A stretch of 64,000 nt of DNA, from NCBI GenBank assembly GCA_965247995.1, contig OZ252041.1:1736001-1800000 (forward strand). The letters are read 5' to 3'. This document shows, piece after piece, positions 26,479 to 34,770 of this stretch. The notes under the pieces were generated by a model, which saw only the letters and a program-made list of their open reading frames with translations, did no database searches and was not told the origin of the DNA. This DNA is from JASLZO01 sp965247995 (GTDB lineage Bacteria > Chloroflexota > Dehalococcoidia > UBA6926). A program made the translations under genes and the position numbers. Each line of letters starts with the position of its first letter. The stretch's first letter is position 1.

Positions 26479-27654
26479 ATGGACGTCGAAGCGCTCCGGT
26501 CCGAGTTCCCGGCACTCCAACGGAACATCTATCTGAACACCGGATGGCAGGGACCACCGCCCGATCGGGTCACCAACGCCATCCAGGAGCGATTGCGGGC
26601 CGAGGCAGAGATCGGTCCGACGACTCGCCCCTTGCCCGACCAGTCCATGGAGTCCCGCCTTCGGGCGCGGGAGGTCACAGCACAACTGCTCAACGCCTCC
26701 GTCGAAGAGGTGATTCTGACTCCAAGGACCACGGACGGGCTCACAACCGTAATCGGCGGGCTCACGTGGAGGGAGGGCGACGAGGTCATCACCTTCGACA
26801 TCGAACACCCGTCTGTTCTCATCCCCTGCCGCTTACTCGAGCGGAACCACGGTGTCCGCGTTCGGTGCCTGCCGCTCGCGCCAGATGAGGACCATTGGAG
26901 CATTCTCGAGAAAGTGCGGTCGGCGCTGAACGAGCGGACCCGGCTCATCTTCTTCAGCCACATCCAGTATGTGAGCGGCCTCCGAATGCCGCTCGAAGCG
27001 ATCAGGGAGATGACCCGACCTCTCAATATCCGCATGCTGGTGGACGGCGCTCAGACAGGCGGGCACATAGACCTGGACATGCGTGCCCTCGATTGCGACT
27101 TCTACGCCATCCCGGGCCAGAAATGGCTGCTTGGGCCCAGTGGGACCGGCGCACTCTTCATTCGCCGGGACCGGATCCTTGAGGTCGAGCCGAACCAGGT
27201 TGGGTTCCGCAGCATCCTGGACATGGAGACACGCCCCACCTTCGACCAGTACCAAATCAATGACGAAAGCATCGAGAAGTTTGCCGCGGCGTCGCCCAGC
27301 GTTGCACTGACCCTGGGATTCATCCAGGCCGCCGAACTCGCTATCGAACTCGGGACCAAGGAGATCGAAGAACGGTCGCTCGCACTCGCTCAGCGGGCGA
27401 AAGAATCGCTCGCCGAGACGCCCGGCGCGAAACTGCTCTCGACAACTACCCCGGCCGGATCATCCGGGCTCGTCAGCTTCGCTGTCGACGGCATCGAGCC
27501 GGACGCGCTTGTCGATCGGCTCTGGGGCGACGAATCAGTCGTCATGCGTGCCGTCCACCATCCCGACGGCGTCCGCTTCTCCTTCGGATGGTTCAACACG
27601 GAAGCGGAGGTGGACCAGGTCACGGCCGCGGTCGGCCGTCTCGCCACTGAGTAG
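26479..27654 (+). CDS. Aminotransferase class V family PLP enzyme (isopenicillin N epimerase/cysteine desulfurase-like)
   Basis: A 391-residue fold-type I PLP enzyme. The Schiff-base Lys lies in IPGQKWLLGPSGTGALF near residue 215; PLP-binding VDGAQTGGHIDLD near 189 and the Thr-rich phosphate cup LTPRTTDGL near 80 are present. The conserved Cys loop of true cysteine desulfurases is not seen where expected, so sulfur mobilisation is doubtful. An epimerase, lyase or transaminase is more likely. GGGAGA lies 5 bases before ATG 26479. Confidence 0.88.
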   Translation: MDVEALRSEFPALQRNIYLNTGWQGPPPDRVTNAIQERLRAEAEIGPTTRPLPDQSMESRLRAREVTAQLLNASVEEVILTPRTTDGLTTVIGGLTWREGDEVITFDIEHPSVLIPCRLLERNHGVRVRCLPLAPDEDHWSILEKVRSALNERTRLIFFSHIQYVSGLRMPLEAIREMTRPLNIRMLVDGAQTGGHIDLDMRALDCDFYAIPGQKWLLGPSGTGALFIRRDRILEVEPNQVGFRSILDMETRPTFDQYQINDESIEKFAAASPSVALTLGFIQAAELAIELGTKEIEERSLALAQRAKESLAETPGAKLLSTTTPAGSSGLVSFAVDGIEPDALVDRLWGDESVVMRAVHHPDGVRFSFGWFNTEAEVDQVTAAVGRLATE

Positions 27655-27722
27655 CAACCGAAACCCGATCCCCGTTGCCTAGACCTGGCGGTCCGGGCAG
27701 CAGGTCGCGCCCGTCGCGTTTA

Positions 27723-28127
27723 TTAATCGCCGATCCAGAAGTGAGGGTTCCATGCCACCTCCCACAGGAAGCCGTCGGGATCGGCAAAGTACCCGGAATA
27801 TCCGCCCCAGTGAGTCTCCGCTCCCGGTTTCGTCAGCGTGCCGCCAGCGGTAGCGGCTGCCTCGAGGGTCCGGTCCACCTCTTCTCGGGTCCGCACATTG
27901 TGGGCCAACGCGAACCCTGAGAATCCCTGGCCCTCGGCCTCGACTCGAGCGTCGGCCGCCAGGTCGGCGCGCGAATAGAGCCCCAACCACGTCGCGGAAG
28001 TCTCGAAGAACGCGACCTCGTCAGTTGGCCCTTCCCGGAGGGGAAGACCCAGACCATCGCGATAGAACGCAATCGATGTAGCTAAGTTCGAGACTCCCAG
28101 TGTAATCATGCTGATTCGGGGTTCCAC
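27723..28127 (-). CDS. VOC family protein (glyoxalase/bleomycin resistance fold)
   Basis: A 134-residue protein with two beta-alpha-beta-beta-beta units: MITLGVSNLATSIAFYRDGLGLPL and, after about residue 62, GFALAHNVRTREEVD...YSGYFADPDGFLWEVAWNP. The ADPDGxxWE end is the usual metal-binding Glu segment. GTG 28127 is chosen because GGGGAGGAAA lies 4-6 bases upstream; ATG 28109 is an alternative. Such proteins act as isomerases, dioxygenases or binding proteins, and this one cannot be assigned further. Confidence 0.85.
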   Translation of the reverse strand: MEPRISMITLGVSNLATSIAFYRDGLGLPLREGPTDEVAFFETSATWLGLYSRADLAADARVEAEGQGFSGFALAHNVRTREEVDRTLEAAATAGGTLTKPGAETHWGGYSGYFADPDGFLWEVAWNPHFWIGD

Positions 28128-28240
28128 GCATTTCCTCCCCGCCTTCGCGCAAGGCTGCTCAATTCCGGTCGCTTGGGGGGCAACCGTCACCACGGTGACC
28201 CCACCGGTGATTCTTGCACGCCCGATCCGAGGTGGGCTCC

Positions 28241-28246
28241 TATAAT
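28241..28246 (+). promoter_or_regulatory. -10 box upstream of tRNA-Leu(CAA)
   Basis: A perfect TATAAT stands 34 bases before the tRNA 5' end. The nearest -35-like element, TTGCAC (28214-28219), is 21 bases away, longer than usual. Confidence 0.5.
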
Positions 28247-28280
28247 CGGCCTACGGCTCCGAATCTCTGTGCCGCGGCGT

Positions 28281-28367
<87 letters not shown>

Positions 28368-28414
28368 ACAACCTGCGTCGGCCAACTGGTCGCAGGGCTC
28401 CGCCAACACCCGGC

Positions 28415-29347
28415 ATGACAGACACATTCAGTTCGTTTGAGGCGCGAATCCGTACGCAGGGACCCAACCCCTACGTTGACGTCCCACCGCGGGTCGCCGA
28501 GACCCACGAGGAGTTTTCCCAGTCTGGTCGGATCCCCGTCGAAGGTTTCCTGAACGAAACCCCCTTCCGTGCGACGCTCATTCCCATCGGCAAGGACCGC
28601 CACCGGTTGTACGTTAACGGCGGCATGCGGAGTGCAGCCGCCGTTGGGGTAGGGGACACCGTCGCGGTCCGTCTCCGCGGCGTCCCCCTCGGGGAGGTCA
28701 ATGCGCCTGCCGATGTCGCGGCACGGATAGCACAAGACCGGGGCGCGGCGGCGGCATTCGACGCCCTTTCCCCGTCCCACCGACGAGAACTGCTCCGCTA
28801 CATCGATGACGCTCGCTCACCGGCCACACGCCGTAAGCGGGTGCAGGCTACGATCGACGGTCTGCTGGGGCGGGAGACCTCGGCCCCGGCACGAGCACCT
28901 ACCCATCGTGACCCGTGGACGTGCCCGGACTGCGGGAAGGAGTTCGTCAATCGGAATCAGTTCCACTCATGTCACCGGGTCGAACTCGATGACCTCTTCG
29001 CAGATAAACCGGCTCACATCCGAGTTCTGTTCGACAGGTTGTCCGCCATCATTCAAGCCTTGGGACCAGTCACGGTCGTACCATCGCGCGACCTCATTGC
29101 GTTCATGGTCCGCGTCCGGTTCGTCTCGGCGGTCCCGCGCAAACGCTGGCTCGACGTCGGCTTATGGCTCCCGCATCGCGTCGAGGACTCGCGGTTCCAC
29201 AAGGTCGAGACGGTCGTATTGAACGCGCATATTCATATGCTGCGCCTAACCGAAGCGTCACAATTGGACGACGAAGCCGTTCACCGCTGGCTGGGCGACG
29301 CGTACGCCGTCGGCAAGCAGGACCACCTCCGACCTGCATCGAGTTGA
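28415..29347 (+). CDS. DUF1905/YdeI-like protein fused to a zinc-knuckle DUF5655 domain
   Basis: A 310-residue cytoplasmic protein with three parts. Residues 1-95 are a DUF1905 beta-barrel-like domain (VEGFLNETPFRATLIPIG...DTVAVRLRG). About 100-145 are a YdeI/OmpD-associated helix pair (FDALSPSHRRELLRYIDDAR). From about 165 a CPDCGKEF...HSCH zinc-knuckle-like motif leads into a DUF5655-like domain running to the end (PVTVVPSRDLIAFM...FHKVETVVLNAH). The domains are known separately, but the function is not. ATG 28415 has only a weak ribosome site. Confidence 0.8.
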   Translation: MTDTFSSFEARIRTQGPNPYVDVPPRVAETHEEFSQSGRIPVEGFLNETPFRATLIPIGKDRHRLYVNGGMRSAAAVGVGDTVAVRLRGVPLGEVNAPADVAARIAQDRGAAAAFDALSPSHRRELLRYIDDARSPATRRKRVQATIDGLLGRETSAPARAPTHRDPWTCPDCGKEFVNRNQFHSCHRVELDDLFADKPAHIRVLFDRLSAIIQALGPVTVVPSRDLIAFMVRVRFVSAVPRKRWLDVGLWLPHRVEDSRFHKVETVVLNAHIHMLRLTEASQLDDEAVHRWLGDAYAVGKQDHLRPASS

Positions 29348-29475
29348 GGATGCGGTTGCCGGCGACAACCCTAAGTTAACGGAGCCCTATCGATCACTTC
29401 GAACGAAATGGCCGAGTTACGTCTGAGGGCCAACCCCGCGCCTAAGCGCGCACTGACAACCGGTGATCGGCCGCG

Positions 29476-30132
29476 TCAGCCGAGATTCGCCGCCAGGAAC
29501 GCGAGTGTCTTCTTCCAGGCGTCGTTCGAGGCTGCGGCATCATATCGGTCCCAGGTGTCGTTGAAGAAGGCGTGGCGCGCCCCTGGATAGACATGGGACT
29601 CGACGGCCTTCCCCCGGTCCTTCAACCCTTGCTCGAGCTGCTCCACTCGTTCGACCTCATCGTCGCCGTAAATCGCGAGGACCGGAGCGTTCAACCCGTC
29701 CAGCAGATCGATCGGGGTTGGAACGCCGCCGTAATACACGATTGCGGCATCGACGTCGTGGTTGCACGCGGTCAACAACGAGATCCCGCCACCCATGCAA
29801 TACCCGATCGTGGCGACTTTCTCGTTCGAATAGTCCTGTTCCCGCACCCAGCTGACGGTGGCCTGGACGTCACGTACTGCGCGCGTCCGGTCGAGCCCGC
29901 CCGAGAGTTGCCTGGCCTGGTCCGCGTCGCCCGTCACCCTGCCGTGGAAAAGGTCTGGCGCTAGCGCGACGAAGCCTTCTCGTGCGAACCGGCGTGCAAT
30001 GTCCTTGATGTGCTCGTCCAGGCCCCACCACTCCTGGAGAACGACGATCCCAGGATGGGTCTCTTCGTCCATCGGTCGGGCCAAGTAGCCAGAGACCATC
30101 GCGACATCCGCGGTAATGATGTTGTCAGGCAT
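29476..30132 (-). CDS. Dienelactone hydrolase family protein
   Basis: A 218-residue alpha/beta hydrolase closer to classical dienelactone hydrolase than the one at 7.5 kb. It has QEWWGLDEHIKDIARRFA near residue 33, nucleophile Cys in IGYCMGGGISL near 112, Asp in IYGDDEVE near 156 and His in GARHAFFNDTWDRY near 187. AGGAGGAG precedes ATG 30132. The true substrate is unknown. It shares its strand with an amidohydrolase gene upstream at 31159, 46 bases away, and the two may form an operon. Confidence 0.92.
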   Translation of the reverse strand: MPDNIITADVAMVSGYLARPMDEETHPGIVVLQEWWGLDEHIKDIARRFAREGFVALAPDLFHGRVTGDADQARQLSGGLDRTRAVRDVQATVSWVREQDYSNEKVATIGYCMGGGISLLTACNHDVDAAIVYYGGVPTPIDLLDGLNAPVLAIYGDDEVERVEQLEQGLKDRGKAVESHVYPGARHAFFNDTWDRYDAAASNDAWKKTLAFLAANLG

Positions 30133-30178
30133 TGCTGATGCTCCTCCTTGTTGGTTCCCTTGTCCGGTCGCGAGCGTG

Positions 30179-31159
30179 CTAGTTGGGCAAGCCGAAGAGG
30201 CGGACCGCGTTTTCCGACATGATCGCGTCTTTCTCAGCGTCGGTTAAGTCGTTCTCCACCACGTCCGCGATCATCGGATCGATGGTGCCGTAAGGGTAGT
30301 CGGTGCCGAATAGAAGCCGGTCGTGCCCCATCGTCTGCTTCGCCATCACGATGGAAGGCCGATGCCGGGATACCGTGTCGATGTAGACGCGCTTGAAGTA
30401 CTCGAACGGCGCTTGGCTGTTGTTGCCCCAATTGCCCGACCGCGGCCCACCCGTCCGGTTCAAACGGCCGATCACGTAGGGGATCGTGCTCCCGAGGTGG
30501 CACAGGATGAACGTCAACCGCGGGAACTGGTCCATCACGCCGCTGAGGATGACCCGCATCATCGCAACGCTGGAGTCGAACAGGAACCCGAGGTTCACCG
30601 CCAACGTCCAACCCTCCAGGTGCTGGGCCATGACGGGCCAGCTCGGGTGGATCATCAACGGGATGCCAAGCCGCTCGGCACGCGCATACACGGGCCACAA
30701 GTCTTCCGAATCCAGTTGTTTCCCCGCGACGTTTGACGTGATCATGACGGACCGCAGCCCCAGCTCGTTGACTGCGCGGTCCAACTCGCGGACCGAGGCG
30801 TCCGCGTCAAGCAGCGGGAGCGTCGCCATCGTGGTGAAGTGGCCCGGCTGCTCTCGTTGGATGCGGGCGAGCCCCTCGTTTGCCGCTTGAGCCAACTCGA
30901 TGTTCAGACTCCGGTCATCGGCGACCTCACCGGCCGGAACGATCACGCTCATGACGTGCCGGTCGACGTTCGACTGTTCCATCTCCTCCATCCGCGTATC
31001 GAGCCGGAACATCCCATCCGGCAGCACGTAGGAGTCCATTGGGCTGACGTGGATCAGGTAGCCGTCGCCTTGTCGCTCGACGCTCGGGAACCCGGTTCGT
31101 CCCATCAAGAGCTCGAGGTATTCGGGAACAGCGAAGTGGTTGTGGACGTCGACAATCAT
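30179..31159 (-). CDS. Amidohydrolase family protein (ACMSD/amidohydrolase-2 type)
   Basis: A 326-residue TIM-barrel metal hydrolase or decarboxylase. Metal ligands visible: the HxH of IVDVHNHF near residue 6, IHPSWPVM near 173, ILCHLGSTIPY near 220 and FGTDYPYGT near 285. This set matches aminocarboxymuconate-semialdehyde decarboxylase relatives, which cleave or decarboxylate aromatic-derived acids. ATG 31159 follows GGAGAG at 6-7 bases. An in-frame TTG two codons upstream is less likely. It probably shares a transcript with the following dienelactone hydrolase. Confidence 0.9.
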   Translation of the reverse strand: MIVDVHNHFAVPEYLELLMGRTGFPSVERQGDGYLIHVSPMDSYVLPDGMFRLDTRMEEMEQSNVDRHVMSVIVPAGEVADDRSLNIELAQAANEGLARIQREQPGHFTTMATLPLLDADASVRELDRAVNELGLRSVMITSNVAGKQLDSEDLWPVYARAERLGIPLMIHPSWPVMAQHLEGWTLAVNLGFLFDSSVAMMRVILSGVMDQFPRLTFILCHLGSTIPYVIGRLNRTGGPRSGNWGNNSQAPFEYFKRVYIDTVSRHRPSIVMAKQTMGHDRLLFGTDYPYGTIDPMIADVVENDLTDAEKDAIMSENAVRLFGLPN

Positions 31160-31188
31160 GGGCAACTCTCCAAGATGGTCTCACCGCA

Positions 31189-31197
31189 ACTGTAACA
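31189..31197 (-). promoter_or_regulatory. Possible extended -10 promoter for the amidohydrolase gene
   Basis: On the minus strand TGTTACAGT fits TGn plus TAnnnT, placed about 30 bases before ATG 31159. No -35 was recognised. Confidence 0.3.
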
Positions 31198-31318
31198 ACA
31201 GCGTGGCCAATGGATCCTTCCTAGGCGAACTTCGTAGTAGCATGGGTGTCGCAAACGTGAAACGAATCGATTTGCTCACCGCCGTACCTCCTCAAGATGG
31301 TGCGCGTATCGGAAGACG

Positions 31319-31876
31319 ATGAACAACTCCCGATCCACCGTGCGGCTCGACCGCGACCGCTGGCGCCACGAGTTGGGCCAGGACCTCGTACACGCGGCCT
31401 ACCTGCGGGGAAACTACGTGCTCCGCTCGGGTAGAACGAGCAACTACTACTTCGACAAATACCTCTTCGAGACCAAACCCAGCATCCTGCGCCGCATCGC
31501 AACGGCGTTGGCCGAGATGGCGCCGCATAACGTTGACCGTATTGCTGGTCCGGAGCTTGGCGCGGTGCCGCTGGTGACCGCGATCTCCCTCGAGCTTGGC
31601 ACACCCTTCGTCATCGTCAAGAAGGGACAGAAGGGCTACGCGACTGGCAAGCGTGTCGAAGGCGAGATCTACCCGGATGAGCGCGTTCTCCTGGTCGAGG
31701 ATGTCCTGACGACGGGAGGCGCGGCGATCGAATCCGCGGCGGTCCTCCGGGCTGAGAAGGTCAGCGTTACCGATGTCCTCTGCGTCATCGACCGGGAGGA
31801 GGGCGCCGCCTCGAACCTGGCTGCAGACGGCCTCCAACTCCACGCGCTGTTCCGCCGAAGCGACCTCGGTCTCTAA
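31319..31876 (+). CDS. pyrE: Orotate phosphoribosyltransferase
   Basis: A 185-residue enzyme making OMP from orotate and PRPP. The PRPP loop VLLVEDVLTTGGAA lies near residue 123, the flexible-loop lysines are at IVKKGQKGYATGK near 99, and the substrate segment is RSGRTSNYYFDKYLFE near 37. It is the first gene of a plus-strand cluster that includes pyrK and pyrD; a second, degenerate phosphoribosyltransferase starts 14 bases later. ATG 31319 has a modest GGAAGA site. Confidence 0.93.
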   Translation: MNNSRSTVRLDRDRWRHELGQDLVHAAYLRGNYVLRSGRTSNYYFDKYLFETKPSILRRIATALAEMAPHNVDRIAGPELGAVPLVTAISLELGTPFVIVKKGQKGYATGKRVEGEIYPDERVLLVEDVLTTGGAAIESAAVLRAEKVSVTDVLCVIDREEGAASNLAADGLQLHALFRRSDLGL

Positions 31877-31890
31877 CTCACGGCGCACCA

Positions 31891-32460
31891 ATGGATCAAG
31901 ACACAGTCTGGATAACACTAGAACGCCTCGGCGGGCTCCGACGTGGCCACTTTCGCGATGGTGACGAACACGCGGACACGGCCATCGCGTCGCTGGACGC
32001 GCTGTCGGATCCCGTAGCCACCGACTCGCTCGCCCGCAATCTGGCGTTGATCGTCCGGGAGACCGCCCCGGACATCATCCTCGCCATGCACGGCTGGACG
32101 CCGCTGCCGAGCATTCTCGTCGCCTTCCGCGCGGGGGTAGAGCTTGGCAAACCGGTCATTTCACTCTCGGATGAAGAAGGGATCGTCCGCGCATCGCGGC
32201 CGCTCTATCGCGGCAGCCGAGCGACGCTAGTCGGCGAGTCGTTCACGGCACGCGACGTCTCCCTCGCCCGGGCTCATGTCGAGCAGGCTGGCTCGACGCT
32301 TGCTGGCGTCGTCGCCCTCATTGCCGATGATCGCGTCGACGGCGTTCAGGGCCTCGTGTCGCTCGAGGGGCGCCGGTATGCGCACGCTACGTGCCCAATG
32401 TGCAGAGACGGCCGCCCGTTCACTGAGGCCGCCGGTGTGAGCGGAACAGGGGGACTGTGA
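31891..32460 (+). CDS. Degenerate phosphoribosyltransferase-like protein
   Basis: A 189-residue protein that follows the type I PRTase fold: IILAMHGWTPLPSILVAFRAGVELGKPVI, then ATLVGESFTARDVSLARAHVEQAG where PyrE has its PRPP loop. The acidic pair (VED) is replaced by VGE and the TTGG turn by TARD, so PRPP binding is probably lost or changed. The C-terminus has a CPMC pair, as in some orotate PRTase-like proteins. With only 14 bases after pyrE, it may be a regulatory or non-catalytic partner. The function is not known. Confidence 0.75.
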   Translation: MDQDTVWITLERLGGLRRGHFRDGDEHADTAIASLDALSDPVATDSLARNLALIVRETAPDIILAMHGWTPLPSILVAFRAGVELGKPVISLSDEEGIVRASRPLYRGSRATLVGESFTARDVSLARAHVEQAGSTLAGVVALIADDRVDGVQGLVSLEGRRYAHATCPMCRDGRPFTEAAGVSGTGGL

Positions 32461-32548
32461 CACCGCGGCGGAACGCCCGAGCGGCAAAACCTAGGGGGGA
32501 TCCGGGGTATAAGCGGGCCCCGCCGCGCCCCGACTATGGGAGCGATTC

Positions 32549-33889
32549 ATGACAGAGTCTGAACAGGCGGCAGGGGCCGTAGCAGGATCTCCGATTGGAC
32601 CGGAATCTGCGACTGATGGCGCAGCCCTGCGGCCCGAGGCAGCCAGGCTCGCCGCCGATCTCGAGAGATTGGCATCGATTGGCGCTGACACGACTGGCAG
32701 CGGCGTCTCTCGACTCCCGTTCTCCCGCGAGGAGCGCGAGGCTCACCGTGTGATGCGCGAATGGATGGGTAACGCCGATCTCGATGTGCGGACGGACTCG
32801 TTCGGCAACACGATCGGCGTTCGGCCGGGGACGCGAAACGACCTTCCGGCGATCGGTATCGGATCTCACCTCGACTCGGTACCACATGGGGGAAGGTTCG
32901 ATGGAGCCGTCGGCGTCGTCGGGGCGTTAGAGGTTGTGCGCATGCTCAACGAGGCCGACGCGCGCACCGACCGACCCCTGTGGTTGGTCGCGTTCGCTAG
33001 TGAGGAGGGCGCGCGATTCGGCGAACCTTGCCTCGGCAGCCGTGCGGTCAGTGGCGCCCTGGAGCCCGGCGATTTGGACAGGTTGCACGACGCCAGCGGG
33101 ATCACGCTTGGCCAAGCCATGGCCGCCCTTGGCTTGGACCCGAATGCCTTGGCATCCTGCAGGTGGCGCCGCTCGGAAATAGATGCCTTCCTCGAATTGC
33201 ACATTGAACAGTCCGTCGTCCTCGAGGCGCAGGGTATGCCCGTCGGATTGGTCGACGCGATCGCTGGCAACACGCGCATTCGCCTCACGATGCGGGGCCG
33301 CGCCGATCACTCCGGCGGGACACCGATGCACTATCGGAAAGATGCGTTGGCCGCCACAGCTGAAGTCGTCGTCGCAGCCGAGGCTATCGCCAACGAACCG
33401 CGGCGCCGTGCAACGGTTGCGACCGTCGGACGAATCGACAACTTTCCGAATTCCATTACCACCATCCCTGGCCACGTCGAGTTCTTCTTGGACGTGCGGG
33501 ATATCGATAGCGACCGCCAGCGGAGCACTGCGGACGACATCGTCGAAGCTGCGTCGCAAATCGCCGCCCGTCGGAACGTGGAATTCGAGGCCGAATTGGT
33601 GTCGGACACGTCGCCGACGGTGCTCCCTATGTGGCTACGCGAACTTACCATCGAGGTCTGCAACCGTCTCGGTATCCCGCACCGGATCATGTCGAGCGGG
33701 GCAGGGCACGATGCCGGGATACTCTCGCGGTTCATCCCCGCTGGAATGGTATTCGTGCCAAGCCACGATGGGTTCAGCCACTCGCCCGAAGAGTGGACGA
33801 GCGTCGAAGACATTGCCGTAGGCGTCCGCGTCTTGGGCGAGAGCGTCCTGCGCCTTGACACCTTCATGTCTGGACTCTCGACCGCATGA
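32549..33889 (+). CDS. M20-family N-carbamoyl amidohydrolase (allantoate/hydantoin-utilising type)
   Basis: A 446-residue binuclear zinc hydrolase of the allantoate amidohydrolase, beta-ureidopropionase and N-carbamoyl-L-amino acid hydrolase branch. Metal ligands: His and Asp in GSHLDSVPHGGRFDGAVG near residue 110, Glu in FASEEGARFGEPCLGS near 150, His in FLELHIEQS near 215, and His in SSGAGHDAGIL near 390. ATG 32549 has GGGAG at 32538-32542. It lies inside a pyrimidine cluster and overlaps pyrK by ATGA, so it is co-expressed. Its role there is unclear, since it would normally destroy N-carbamoyl compounds. Confidence 0.9.
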   Translation: MTESEQAAGAVAGSPIGPESATDGAALRPEAARLAADLERLASIGADTTGSGVSRLPFSREEREAHRVMREWMGNADLDVRTDSFGNTIGVRPGTRNDLPAIGIGSHLDSVPHGGRFDGAVGVVGALEVVRMLNEADARTDRPLWLVAFASEEGARFGEPCLGSRAVSGALEPGDLDRLHDASGITLGQAMAALGLDPNALASCRWRRSEIDAFLELHIEQSVVLEAQGMPVGLVDAIAGNTRIRLTMRGRADHSGGTPMHYRKDALAATAEVVVAAEAIANEPRRRATVATVGRIDNFPNSITTIPGHVEFFLDVRDIDSDRQRSTADDIVEAASQIAARRNVEFEAELVSDTSPTVLPMWLRELTIEVCNRLGIPHRIMSSGAGHDAGILSRFIPAGMVFVPSHDGFSHSPEEWTSVEDIAVGVRVLGESVLRLDTFMSGLSTA

Positions 33890-34770
33890 CCGCCGGATTC
33901 GCGGGACGCCACGTTCCGCAACTGCGGCTTCCGGAGGGTGTTCGGCTCGAAACCCTCGAATCAACGCTGGCTGCTCCTTCTCCATCACCCGGCTTTGAGC
34001 GGTCAATCCTTGTTGAGAACGAGCGCCTCGCGCCAGAGCACTATCGGATGCGCCTGAGAGCGCCGCTGATGTCGGCCGGACGTCCGGGACAGTTCGCAAT
34101 GGTGCGCTCCGCTCCGGAGGTGGATATGCATCCGCTCCTGCCGCGCCCCATGGCCATCTACGGCTACCTTCCTGCGACCGGCGAAATCGATCTCGTTTAT
34201 CGGGTGATCGGGGAGGGTACCCTTGCAATGTCGGAGCGCCGTGCAGGCGAGGAGGTCGAAATCGTCGGCCCCGTCGGCCGGCCCTTCGCCATTCACCCGA
34301 ACACCACCGGCGTCCTCGTCGTCGGGCGGGGCATCGGGACATGCTCTCTGGCTGCGCTGACCGAAGACGCGAGCCGCCGTGACCTCTCTATATTCGGCTT
34401 GCTGAGTGGCCGTCTCCCTGACGTCGTGCTAGGAACCGATCTCTTGGGCGCGTGCGCACAGGAGTACCAAGCCGTCAACGACCATGACGGGACCAGTTCG
34501 ATCGAGCAGGTCCGCCCATTTGTCGAGCGCGTTCTGTCGTCCGGGGGGGTCCAACAAGCGTTCGTCTGTGGTGCGAACCGGTTGATCGATCTCGTATGTG
34601 AGGCCGCCCGCCCCCGCGGCGTCGAGGTCCAGATCTCGCTCGAGGCGCACATGGCGTGTGGCCTCGGATACTGCCACGGATGCGCGACCGGTGCGTTCGG
34701 TGAACGAGAAGAGTCTCCGTTGGTCTGCCGCGATGGCCCAGTCTTCAGGGCATCCAAGATCGCCCTATGA
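33886..34770 (+). CDS. pyrK: Dihydroorotate dehydrogenase electron-transfer subunit
   Basis: A 294-residue ferredoxin-reductase-like subunit that carries electrons from PyrD to NAD+. The FAD-binding RPMAIYGYL region lies near residue 85 and the NAD-binding GVLVVGRGIGTCSLAAL near 142. The C-terminal [2Fe-2S] motif MACGLGYCHGC plus a later CRDGPVF lies at about 255-285. An N-terminal extension of about 40 residues is unusual. It overlaps the M20 gene and pyrD by 4 bases each (ATGA). Confidence 0.93.
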   Translation: MTAGFAGRHVPQLRLPEGVRLETLESTLAAPSPSPGFERSILVENERLAPEHYRMRLRAPLMSAGRPGQFAMVRSAPEVDMHPLLPRPMAIYGYLPATGEIDLVYRVIGEGTLAMSERRAGEEVEIVGPVGRPFAIHPNTTGVLVVGRGIGTCSLAALTEDASRRDLSIFGLLSGRLPDVVLGTDLLGACAQEYQAVNDHDGTSSIEQVRPFVERVLSSGGVQQAFVCGANRLIDLVCEAARPRGVEVQISLEAHMACGLGYCHGCATGAFGEREESPLVCRDGPVFRASKIAL

